Shown one piece after another: positions 9,977 to 19,200 of a DNA stretch of 64,000 nt. Made by a program: the position numbers and the translations under genes. The first letter of the stretch is position 1. Every line of letters begins with the position of its first letter. The stretch spans positions 95,211-159,210 of the forward strand of contig CAXAMN010001181.1 in the NCBI GenBank assembly GCA_963970005.1, given 5' to 3'. The notes under the pieces were generated by a model, which worked only from the letters and a program-made list of their open reading frames with translations, made no database searches and was not told the origin of the DNA. The stretch comes from Durusdinium trenchii. Taxonomy: Eukaryota; Sar; Dinophyceae; Suessiales; Symbiodiniaceae.

Positions 9977-10858
9977 ATTAACATGTCACCATTGCATTGA
10001 ATTGACGCACTTTGAGGTTGCTGATTGCACTGTCCTGGCTCCGGAGTCGAGCTGAGAAAGAACTTCTATACTCAATATACATCTAATCTATTATACTTCT
10101 TTAAGTTCAGGCAACAATTGGCCAGCGTTCTCAACAAATTGGCTCCAAACAAAGAGTTCTGTATGTTTTTGTGGTACTTCCACGCAGTGGCTTCGAGGCT
10201 CGCGACTTTTAGACGCTCTTAACATTTTGGATGCCTTTTTGCTTTTGGAGCCTGCTATGCTTCGGCAAGATTTTCGCTCCACACAAATACATCTCGACGT
10301 GACGGGATTTAATGCAAAAAGCACCCTGCGTGCAATTTTGAACCATTGTGTATACGTCGAGCATCGTGCCCAATGCCTGGAAACACGGTTGATGAGCCAC
10401 TGGACAAATGATACCGCATGGACTCGACATCGCAGAACGGCACCTTGCTCTCCGTGGTTTCTTTCGACCTCAACTGGCGGAAGGTCTTGTCAGGCTGACG
10501 TTACTTGTCTGATTTGAAATCCAACCAGGGCACTGCGGCTCCAATTTTGCAATGGGTTCGCACTTCGCCTTTGGCTTCGTGGACCTGTTTCGGGTCATTC
10601 GAAAAGAAATGTAAAAACAAGACAAGTCCAAAGGATTGCCTCTCCAAGAATGCTTCGACCTGAAGCGCAGTATGAAGTGCGTGAAACAACTTGCAAATGT
10701 CGCCCTTTTCCTTGGGCAAAACTCTCGGAGCTTCATGCTTTGCTTGGCACTTGGTTCCATGCTTTTGCCTTCCCACGTTCTTTGGCAAGCTGCAGTGGCC
10801 TCACCCCAAGCTGCAGTGGCAGTAAGGTTGCAAAGCAAAGGTCACAGGAAACACTTTT

Positions 10859-11127
10859 TCAATTTTGTGCTATTTCCAGCTCTGAAGTGAGCCAAACTGA
10901 CTGAGCTATAAACGTCTGCTGAGCCGAATTGCGCATGGTCCGTGGATTCAATCCGGACCTCATAGCTTTCAAGGTGACTTCTAGGCTTGAAGGATCTTGA
11001 AGGATTGGGAAGGGGTCCAGAAGAACTTGGAAAGGAAAAACACGTTCTTTGGATGAACTGCGTGGCGTGCTCCTCCAGAATCTGCTGCAGCGCTTCCACG
11101 TCATCGCGCATCACAGCCTTGGTTGTT
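10859..11127 (-). CDS. Upstream exon(s) of probable ankyrin-repeat protein
   Basis: After a TTGGTAG acceptor the segment encodes AVMRDDVEALQQILEEHATQ, which fits the first helices of an ankyrin repeat. A second open stretch at about 10,860-10,990 contains SGLNPRTMRNSAQQT, a loose match to the loop and start of the next repeat. A short intron of about 50 bp probably separates them, because the two parts are in different frames. Assignment rests on pattern, not on alignment. Confidence 0.35.
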
Positions 11128-11149
11128 CTACCAAGCAAGAGGCTCAACA

Positions 11150-11779
11150 AAATACATCTGAAAGTTCCTTTGTTCCTTCTTTCAACATTGATTTTGAAAG
11201 GTCTTTTGGATTCTGAGGATTCTGAAGGTTACGCCGGTGTCCGTACAAAGATACAAAACAGCTCTAGAACCTAATGATCGAAAACATAACCTCTGCTAAA
11301 CCTTTTGCAATTTCCCGACCTATAAGCTTGCTTTGTGCCTTCACTCTGGTGATTCCGTGTCGCCTTGAAGAGCTCTTTGGTCTTGTCCCCTGCCTATAGC
11401 ACAAAACGCAACCAAAGTTGCGAAGATTCTTCTCCACTATATAAATCTTTCCGAAGGCTTTGCAAAGCGTTCAGAAGGGTCTGCCTTTTGAAACCTCTTT
11501 ATTTAGAGTGAGACCTTAGCCGACCGCGGGACCACCACTGGGCGGTGCATGGTCGCAACTTAACTGCGCCAACCATCAGGCGTTTTCAGGGCGCTGGGTT
11601 TTTGCCTGATGGACACGCCACGCAGCGGTTCAACTTCAACCACCGTTTGCCGAAACACGCCTTGTTGGACAAATTAGACGGATGGGTCTTTACTAGTGGT
11701 GTCACAGCACTAGCCGACTAGCAAATGCATGCTCCCCCCTTCAGGGTGGGACGGGGTCCCACCTCCCAAGTATTAAAAC
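11150..11779. other. Gene-free stretch next to copia A
   Basis: No supported exon. It contains a 9-bp inverted repeat (CCATCAGGC/GCCTGATGG, about 11,573-11,612). The flank just before the retrotransposon (about 11,750-11,770) pairs imperfectly with bases after its far end (about 20,160-20,190). The element therefore seems to have inserted into the loop of a hairpin-like site. Confidence 0.5.
11775..11779. repeat. Target-site duplication of copia A, left copy
   Basis: AAAAC directly before the left LTR; the same five bases follow the right LTR at 20148-20152. Five bases is the usual duplication length for Ty1/copia integrases. Confidence 0.9.
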
Positions 11780-11870
11780 TGCAAGGTTCAACGCTCCTAT
11801 TTTCGAGCTTAAAAGCGGCTGTCAAGTGTACACTTCTCGTTTTGTGCGTTTCATCCGTTTTGGACGTGCA
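11780..11870 (-). repeat. 3' LTR of copia A
   Basis: 91 bp, identical base for base to 20057-20147. Both ends carry TGCA. Very short for an LTR, so promoter and polyadenylation signals must be compact; none is recognised. Confidence 0.93.
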
Positions 11871-11879
11871 CTCCTCCCT
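11871..11879 (-). other. Polypurine tract of copia A
   Basis: On the element's sense strand AGGGAGGAG abuts the 3' LTR, the position expected of the plus-strand primer. Confidence 0.75.
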
Positions 11880-11944
11880 GGTCGGCAGGTTTTTTCGTCT
11901 GCCAACCAGCATTCCACAAAAGTGAGCCTCCGGCCCAAACCGCT

Positions 11945-14377
11945 TCACACTCCGCAGATCTTACACTGGCGGATTTCTGCCATTGGTCCCGTCACCGCAT
12001 GGCACCGAGCATCGGTGTGGAAGTTGCCGAGCTGGTCCTCATAGACAAAGTTCGCTTCTCGAAGGCTTCTTTGACCTCTCGTGGCCCTCTGGCAAGCCCC
12101 ACACACCGGCTGCTCGTGAACTTGGTTAGCTTTCCTCAATCCCCTGCAGCTTCTCTGTCTATGGAAGCACTTGCTGGACTCGGCGAACCAGATCTTCCAC
12201 GTTGGCTCATTGGGGAACCGTCTCCTCCTCCCGGTCAGGGTGATCTGTAGATGATGCCCTCCGGGTAGGTCAGCTTGATTTGGCGGTTCCTCTTGTGGCT
12301 CCTCCAGTGCAGGATCTGCTCTCCCTTGATGTCCCTGTTCATCGCCTCCACTCATTCTGGTACTCCTTGGTGATGAGGATGAAGCACTCTGCCCCCCAGG
12401 GTTGAAAGGCTGCCATTCTCCACCACTTTGACGTTGCTCTCGTTCTCCTCCTCCTTGAGGTCTGGTAGAAGTCCTTGTCCCGGAAGAAGACTGTCCAGCG
12501 ACGCGAGAGACCCTCACTCTACGCGTCGCCGGTTCATTCTCCACCCGGTCCCAATGCATGCGGCATCTTTGGACAACTTTCATGAGCACCATTCCCAGCA
12601 ACATCATCATGACGCTGAGGAGGTACAAGATCTGGTCACCCTCAACATTCTCATCGACACTCTTGGTGACGTTCTCCGCCATAGCTCCATGCACTTCTTT
12701 CAACGCCGACAGCACCACAACAAGCCTCATGGCCTTCTCCAAGTGGTACTTGGCGACCAACTTCATAGCACGAGGCGCGACAATGCCTTTGTCCTCCTCA
12801 TGTACTTCATCAACTGAGTCGGGCTGCCAGGACATTCCCATCCGTTGTCTTAGTTCGTTGACTCGGGCCACGGGCAAAGCCTTGGTGCCGATGTCCGCAA
12901 TGAGCTCTCTTCCAGGCTGATACTTCAGTTCCCATTGACCAGATTGGATCCTCCATTTGAGGTGGGCGGCCCGGACCTTCAAGTGTCTTGTACGCCACGC
13001 TCCAGTTGCACAACTTGCTATTGAGACTGCAGCAGTGTTGTCGCACTTGAGGAACTTCGGGACGTCCTTCGCCATCTCATCGACCATACATGCGATGCTG
13101 TCTCCCACAACCACAGCTTCGATGACCTCGATGAGCTCTGCTTCTGCCGTTGAAAGTGCCGGAAACGGCTGCTTGCAGCTCTTCCATGCCACCGGTGCCC
13201 CGGCCACTGTCGTGATCACACATCCATGGCTATGAGCACCTCCCGGAGCAAAGGATGCATCACTCACTGACTCCAGGCAGAAGTTGGCGTCTCTGCGGTA
13301 CCACAAGCCCAGGCCCTGCGTGGCGTTCAAGTGCCTGATCAGCTGGTATGCGGTTTGAACCGCCCATTTCGGAGCCCGGCTCGTCGCTGAGCAGATCCGG
13401 CTGACAGTGTAGGCAATGTCTGGCCTCGTCTTCGTTGCCAGCCACAAAAGTTCTCCTCCGAGTTGTTGTGCCTCCCGGACCTGCAAGGGCGTGCGATCCA
13501 GCTCATCCTCGGGTTCCTGGGATTCCTTCATCATCTGAGCGCTGCAAAGGTCCTCCATGCCATGTCGCCGAACCACTTCCCTCAAGTAGGAACATTGATT
13601 GGCAAAGAAGTCTCCTTGTTCAGTTCGACTCAACTCCATTCCACAGTACCGAACTGGTTCACGATCTCCAACCCACGTAGGTTCGGACGTCTCCCAGGTC
13701 CTTCGAAAGCTCTGGAGCCCTCCCTCCACAATCTCTCTTGCGCCGAAGAGCATCACATCGTCCACGTACACCAGGGCGAGTCCCTCGACCTGATCTCCAT
13801 CTCCAGCATCCTTCCTGCGCACCAACCACAAGTTCTCCTCCGCGAAGCTCTGCTGGTACTCATAGGTGATGAAGTTCGCTTGAAAGGACATCTGGCTTAT
13901 CTCGATGTCCCTGTAGTCCCCCCAAAGCTTCGGAGACTCACGCAAGCCATACAAGGCCTTCTCCACCAACCACATTTCCCCTTCCTTGACCAATCCCAGC
14001 CGGACGAGGATCTTTGGAGGAAGCATGAGCACCAGTCGTTTCCTCTTTGTGAGGTCCTCCTCCTGCTGCTCCTCCACGGTCATCTCTTCTTGACCACCGT
14101 GACCTCCTCCAGCTTCTCCATGGTCCTCTTGAGGTCGACCATGGGCGTCTTCCAAGGCGATGGCTTTCTTCCGGCTGCTCTCCTGTAGCGTCCGCAGAGG
14201 AGCATTCAAGAAGGCAGTCTTTATGTCCAGGCTAGCTGCCTGCCAGCCCCGCGTAGCAGCCAGTGCCAAGGAGGTCCTCAAGCATGTAGTGTCCGCTCCA
14301 CCTGCATAGAGTTGAGCTGCCTCCGAACGATCTCTAGGCCCTCTTCCAGCTCCCTTCAGGTAGTTTCCGCACACCAC
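11945..14377 (-). CDS. Copia A reverse transcriptase, RNase H and C-terminal extension
   Basis: 810 codons. Reverse transcriptase: KTAFLNAPL, KALYGLRESPKLW and the catalytic YVDD (about residue 203). RNase H: SDASFAP, STAEAELIE and KCDNTAAV, ending ADIGTKALP. An acidic 55-residue insertion (about residues 62-115) separates the first Asp motif from the next RT block. Past RNase H the frame runs about 300 residues further: one hydrophobic segment (LYLLSVMMMLLGMVLM), a Gly/Ser/Arg/Gln-rich linker, then two similar His/Cys modules ending CGAC and CKIC. The start is in the wrong frame relative to the integrase frame, so a frame change lies near 14,365. Confidence 0.9.
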   Translation of the reverse strand: MVCGNYLKGAGRGPRDRSEAAQLYAGGADTTCLRTSLALAATRGWQAASLDIKTAFLNAPLRTLQESSRKKAIALEDAHGRPQEDHGEAGGGHGGQEEMTVEEQQEEDLTKRKRLVLMLPPKILVRLGLVKEGEMWLVEKALYGLRESPKLWGDYRDIEISQMSFQANFITYEYQQSFAEENLWLVRRKDAGDGDQVEGLALVYVDDVMLFGAREIVEGGLQSFRRTWETSEPTWVGDREPVRYCGMELSRTEQGDFFANQCSYLREVVRRHGMEDLCSAQMMKESQEPEDELDRTPLQVREAQQLGGELLWLATKTRPDIAYTVSRICSATSRAPKWAVQTAYQLIRHLNATQGLGLWYRRDANFCLESVSDASFAPGGAHSHGCVITTVAGAPVAWKSCKQPFPALSTAEAELIEVIEAVVVGDSIACMVDEMAKDVPKFLKCDNTAAVSIASCATGAWRTRHLKVRAAHLKWRIQSGQWELKYQPGRELIADIGTKALPVARVNELRQRMGMSWQPDSVDEVHEEDKGIVAPRAMKLVAKYHLEKAMRLVVVLSALKEVHGAMAENVTKSVDENVEGDQILYLLSVMMMLLGMVLMKVVQRCRMHWDRVENEPATRRVRVSRVAGQSSSGTRTSTRPQGGGEREQRQSGGEWQPFNPGGQSASSSSPRSTRMSGGDEQGHQGRADPALEEPQEEPPNQADLPGGHHLQITLTGRRRRFPNEPTWKIWFAESSKCFHRQRSCRGLRKANQVHEQPVCGACQRATRGQRSLREANFVYEDQLGNFHTDARCHAVTGPMAEIRQCKICGV

Positions 14378-15315
14378 CAGGCGACACTCCGACGTCCATC
14401 GGGAGCCTTAACGGCATGTATAGCCTTCCCCGGGACCACCTCCACCTTGTCCCCATGTTCCCTCTGGTAACAGGCCACTTCTGCGGGGTTCAGTCGCCGA
14501 ATCGCCTTCTTGCCCTCCAAGGACTGGATCTCCTTCATAATGGCTTCCAGCCAAAGGTCCCGGTCTTTGTAAACCTCATCGTTGGGTACGATCCGGGTTT
14601 GGAGAATCTCGTCTTCCAAGAGTCGTTGGGTCGATGCCACCTGTTCTTGTCGTAGAGCAACCAGGCCTCGGCTCAACGGAGGAACCTCTCTTGGAGCAGA
14701 TCCTAACAAGTGACCCTCCTCCTCATAGATGGCCTGAAAGAGCATTCGACGATCCTCCTCCCTCTGTAGGTCTTCTTCTCCCTGTATGCATGCAAGTGGT
14801 GTCTTTTCTCTCAACCTCCAGCGAAGCCGTACAGGATCATCTTGGATATGGACCTCCATGACCAAGTCCCGTTCGTCAGGCTTAGGCTCTTTGACATCCT
14901 TTATCAAGTAGCTCACCACCTTGACCTTCTCCTTGTCCGTGAGAACCGCATGCCCTTTGGACACCTGTGGGGTAGGGGTCAGGTAAGTCACCATCTCGGA
15001 TGTCACTTCGAAAGGTCCTCCTCGCTCCCAAGCTCGCTTTCTCACCGTGATGAGCTGCCCAAAGCGTGGTAGCGTCTCCTTGATGTTCTCCCATCTCCTT
15101 CTTTCCAGCTCCGTCACGTGTCTAGCCGCTGCCGGCCACCACTTCGTGGGCATGCCCGAAGCATGTAGAAGTCGACGGACCCTTTGCTTGATCGACGCGA
15201 TCATGGCCTCAGCACGACCGTTGGATTGGTGTTCATCCGGAGGACTGAAGGTTCTCGCCAGCCCCCTCCAAGCACCACCTCTTGAACGGGTTGTTGTCAA
15301 ACTCCCGGCCGGCAT
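14356..15315 (-). CDS. Copia A integrase C-terminal part and linker
   Basis: 319 codons in another frame than the preceding integrase part. Begins with the third catalytic region of integrase (HQSNGRAEAMI, Glu of the DDE triad), then a basic C-terminal region (WWPAAARHVTELERRRWENI) and a long linker to reverse transcriptase including KKAIRRLNPAEVACYQREHG, which is close to the palm N-terminus of copia RTs. It ends in a stop created by the frame change at about 14,365. Confidence 0.8.
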   Translation of the reverse strand: MPAGSLTTTRSRGGAWRGLARTFSPPDEHQSNGRAEAMIASIKQRVRRLLHASGMPTKWWPAAARHVTELERRRWENIKETLPRFGQLITVRKRAWERGGPFEVTSEMVTYLTPTPQVSKGHAVLTDKEKVKVVSYLIKDVKEPKPDERDLVMEVHIQDDPVRLRWRLREKTPLACIQGEEDLQREEDRRMLFQAIYEEEGHLLGSAPREVPPLSRGLVALRQEQVASTQRLLEDEILQTRIVPNDEVYKDRDLWLEAIMKEIQSLEGKKAIRRLNPAEVACYQREHGDKVEVVPGKAIHAVKAPDGRRSVAWWCAETT

Positions 15316-16183
15316 CGGTGTGAATCCTAGCCACAGGGTAGCCGTGGCGTCTCAGCATTCCAAACAGTTCCTGCGTTCCAGCAAGGACTTCCGCTGCGCT
15401 CTTCGAGGCTAGTGGTAGGCAGATAGACATTGCGATCATCTCGTAGGCCTTCTGGTGCTCTTCGACTTCCTCTGGAGTCTTCGGGAGCGGCACTGAAAGT
15501 GGTTCTGGATCACAGGGTCCTGGATCAGGTAGCGGCTCTAACCGATCACCGTCTCCTTCACCCTGCCGTTCATCCTCCTCCGGCTCGCCCATCTCCAGAT
15601 CCTCGCCCTCATCAGACGTAGGTCTATAGGACATCTCTTCACCATGAGCCTCCAGATCCTGGGCCAGGTCATACTCCACCTCCCGAAGAGCCTCTTCCTC
15701 CTCGAGTGTCGGCCAGTCCTTGTCTGGGGGCACTTCAAGCTGTTCAACCTCGTCCCATGGGGCCTCCTCCATGACCGGCCATGTGTATGCTCCAACCAGG
15801 AGGTACTTCTTCAGATCGCCATCAATGTCATGGCCAAGCACAAATGGTCCCGTCAGGTCCAGCGATAGCACACACGGGGCTGCGATTCCTTGAGCTCGAT
15901 GTGGTCGATCCCGTGCGGCCGCTCTCTGACAGACAGCGCAGTCTTTGCGGAACGGCGCATGTCCCTGCGCCAAGTGCTCCTGCCATGACAAGGCCTTCAT
16001 CGTCACCCGCCTCTTCTGGATGTTAACTGTGATGCTTCGAGCAATCTCTCGCATCATTCCAGGAGCCCATCTTGCCAGTTCTGAACTCGACACCTCATAC
16101 TTGGTCTTCAGGAAGGCCTTGGGCGGGCCTCGATCGTCGGGAACCATGAACTCCATGTTGAGAGCCAATGATGTAGGTTTCAC
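15233..16183 (-). CDS. Copia A pre-integrase zinc domain and integrase core
   Basis: Carries the HHCC-type pre-integrase domain (WQEHLAQGHAPFRKDCAVCQ), the first catalytic Asp (LSLDLTGPF) and the second (HTDAGREFDNNPF). An acidic stretch of about 110 residues (E/D/P-rich) sits between the two Asp motifs, an unusual insertion. The frame is lost at about 15,280, so the DDE Glu is read in the next frame. Confidence 0.85.
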   Translation of the reverse strand: MKPTSLALNMEFMVPDDRGPPKAFLKTKYEVSSSELARWAPGMMREIARSITVNIQKRRVTMKALSWQEHLAQGHAPFRKDCAVCQRAAARDRPHRAQGIAAPCVLSLDLTGPFVLGHDIDGDLKKYLLVGAYTWPVMEEAPWDEVEQLEVPPDKDWPTLEEEEALREVEYDLAQDLEAHGEEMSYRPTSDEGEDLEMGEPEEDERQGEGDGDRLEPLPDPGPCDPEPLSVPLPKTPEEVEEHQKAYEMIAMSICLPLASKSAAEVLAGTQELFGMLRRHGYPVARIHTDAGREFDNNPFKRWCLEGAGENLQSSG

Positions 16184-16235
16184 CGACCATAGGCGCCTTG
16201 GTTGAAGGTCACCATGTCCAAGTTGAGGTGCTCCT

Positions 16236-19200
16236 TCATTTCCTCCATTCCTCAGTTCTCCAGAAGGATGCCACTTCCGGCATGTGCTGAGGTGCTGCAG
16301 GCTGCTCCATCAAGAACCTGACCGTCGGCAGCAACGCAGAATTCTTCTCCTGGGACAATCGTGCATCTCGACCCAGCTTGGCCACCACATAGAGCGTCAC
16401 CATGCGCAGCAACAGCACATCGTCTAAGTGGCACTTTGCCCTCTCCACTTCGTCCAACTCATCCAAGCCCCACGGTCTTCCCAAGGATCTTGATGGTCCT
16501 GGCAGTCCCATGACCGGATGGTGACGTAGCTCACTGCGGGTTCTGCAGTTGGGTCCACCGATCACCGCATCGATCCAGCCCAACATAGCAATCCGTAGCA
16601 GTGCTGCATACATCGCATCGTCCTTCGACATGTCATGACTTTGGGTTCGAAGGATATCCACCTCCAACAACCTCGTAGTGTCTCCACCAGCCTCCTTGAG
16701 CGCCCTTGTAAGGTCGTAGCCCTCATTCTTCCCAGCATAGAGATGAACCACCACTCCCTCATTTCTCCAGCGCTTGCGGATGCGTCGATTGGCTCCAAGG
16801 ACATCAAGATTCCTCGCTGGGGTATCCACCAAGCGATCCTTGATTCGTATCGGGACCTTGTCACAGATCGGACAATCTGCCACAACCCGGTCCAGCCAGT
16901 CGACGTCATTGTGGGTCTCCCCAAACCGGTAGCATCTCAACGCCGTCCTCGACCGAGATTCCTCCAGCTCCCTGATGAGGTCCAACGCTACATCATGGTC
17001 CATTTGAGGGCATCCCGCTTCAACTCTGAGGTCAATGTTGCCCTTGACTGGGTGCTCCAAAGTGCAAGCTTCCCCCACCCATTCGATTCGACATCCCAAG
17101 TCGCGAACGAGCCTTCCTGCCGGGACAATCGGCTCCACATTCTCACTGTTGTGGACCAACGTCTCCCCCTCTGTCATTCGGATATCTTGTGCTCCTCTAG
17201 CAGCCAACGTCACCCTCACTTGGCGGTATCGCTGAAGGTCTTCCCCTCGGAGTTTGGGCCTCAGAGCATGCGTGGCCCCAGAATCCAGCAGTCCTTCTCG
17301 ACCCTGTTGAACTCGAGCGATCTTGACTGCCCGAAGCCCTGGGCCACCCTTTTCCCATGCTTGGTTCAGCTTCTTCAACGTCGCACCAAGGTCTGTTGCA
17401 CGATCTTGCCCTTCTTCTTCGAGGTTCATGCCCTTGAGCAACTTGTGCGCCTCATCAAGCACGTTCTTGATTGGGTCTGCTGCTCTTGTCGTGGTGTCCG
17501 ACACCGCTTCCGAGGCCACCGACTGCGAGGATGCCGCTTGAGGAGACATCGAGGCCCCAGACTCACTTTGCGAGGTCCCATTTCCACCACCACCAGTCTT
17601 GTCCAACAGCTTCTGAAGCCTCGGTTTCTGGCCAGATGGGGGTCCCTCTCCTTTCTTCGCCGTTTCTTTCCTCGGGCACTCTCGAGCTAGATGTTGTGTA
17701 GCTCCGCACGTGAAGCACCTCCTCTCCTGGTTCGGTTTATCACCAGTCTCCAGTTGATGTGCCCATTTGCACGACTGTCCCCTTCGACATCCAGACTCGG
17801 TGAGGAAGTATCGGCAGGGACCCTTCGCTGACGTCGTTGGCGAATCTCCCTTCTTGTCCTTGTCCTCCCCTTGGAGAGCCTTCACTGCCAATGGTCCACC
17901 TCCTTGATTTCCAGGCCTCAAGGTACTCGATGACGGTCGGACTCGATGCATGAGCTGTTCAAGTTCTGCGAGTAAATGCTCAGCGTACGTCCGAACAGTC
18001 TCCTCATTGGGGATGGTGTCAAGCTGCAAGGTGTTCTTGACCAAGGCACATCTGAATTGCAGATCCGGTTGTTGAGTGAGGATCCGCTTGCTAAGTTTGT
18101 TGATGCCCTTCATGAGGATGATCGCATCAGGAAGGTTCAGGCCAATATCGGTGGCCCTCTTGAGCCAGCGCATCCAGCGTCGGAGTCCCATACAGGCTTC
18201 GCTTGGCGACCCTGCTTCTGGCGGATCTTCAAGTTGCCGCAGGATGATGGTGCGTTCATGAGCACCCCCTGGTTGATAGAGGACCATGAGTTTGCTCACC
18301 AGCCCCAGCGGTGACAAAGTCCTCGTTGCTACCAGTTCCTCCTTCACTGTCGTGGGAACTGAAGACAGCAGCATGCTGATGGCCCTCTTCTCCACTCGAG
18401 CCCACTTTGGCTTTTGCAACTCAGCAGACGGCTCGATCTTGGATGAGGCCCTCTGGATTGGGCGAAGCTTGATGTACTGCTTGTACCAGGCCCTTGCTTC
18501 GCTCACCACCAACTCCCACCACTCGCCCGACGAGTCACTAAGATCTGTCATTGCCGGTTCCACCATAGTGAGCCAGTCAGCGAGGTCGATGGGAGCCGTA
18601 TCGGATGGCTCTGCCAGGACCGGAAGTGTGGCCGTTCCCGGCTTGACCGACTCAGGTCCTTCTTGCTTCTTGTCCTTGTCGACCAGGTAGGTGATCAGCA
18701 TAGACATCGCATCAGCCATGCCACCACTGCGTTCTCTCGATTGTTCTTCCCGAACATTGGCAGTTGAAGATCGACCAGGCTGCTCAGCTGTGGCTTTCTT
18801 CTTTGGCCCTTGTCTCCCTTCTGGTTCGAAGCCCTTCGCCCGAGATGCCACCAAGCCCTCAGGTTGACCTCCTCCCTGACGTGCAGTTCTCGGACCTTGA
18901 GATCTCGACCTCTCTCGTTGTCCTTGCCCCCGACCACCTCGCTTTGCTGGCGCCGGAGTGACCGTCCCCATCAAGGATTGGAGCTGCTCGAACTGTTGCA
19001 TGTGAGTCAACTCATACAGCCGGCGTCTTTCCACCTCCAAATCTGTCTCTCTCAGAGGTTCGTCGACCGTCAATTCCAGCTGACGCTTCACAGGCTCATC
19101 GCTTTCTGGCGTTCTGAAGGCCTGCTGCTCCAGCTCACGTTGTAGATCATGGACCTTGGCTTCCAGGCTTGCCCTCTGGTACTTCATGGCGTCCATGAGC

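Noticed and set aside
10940-10960. GGATTCAATCC, resembling a tRNA T-arm
   Set aside because: No acceptor stem or D-arm could be folded around it, and a minus-strand coding frame runs through.
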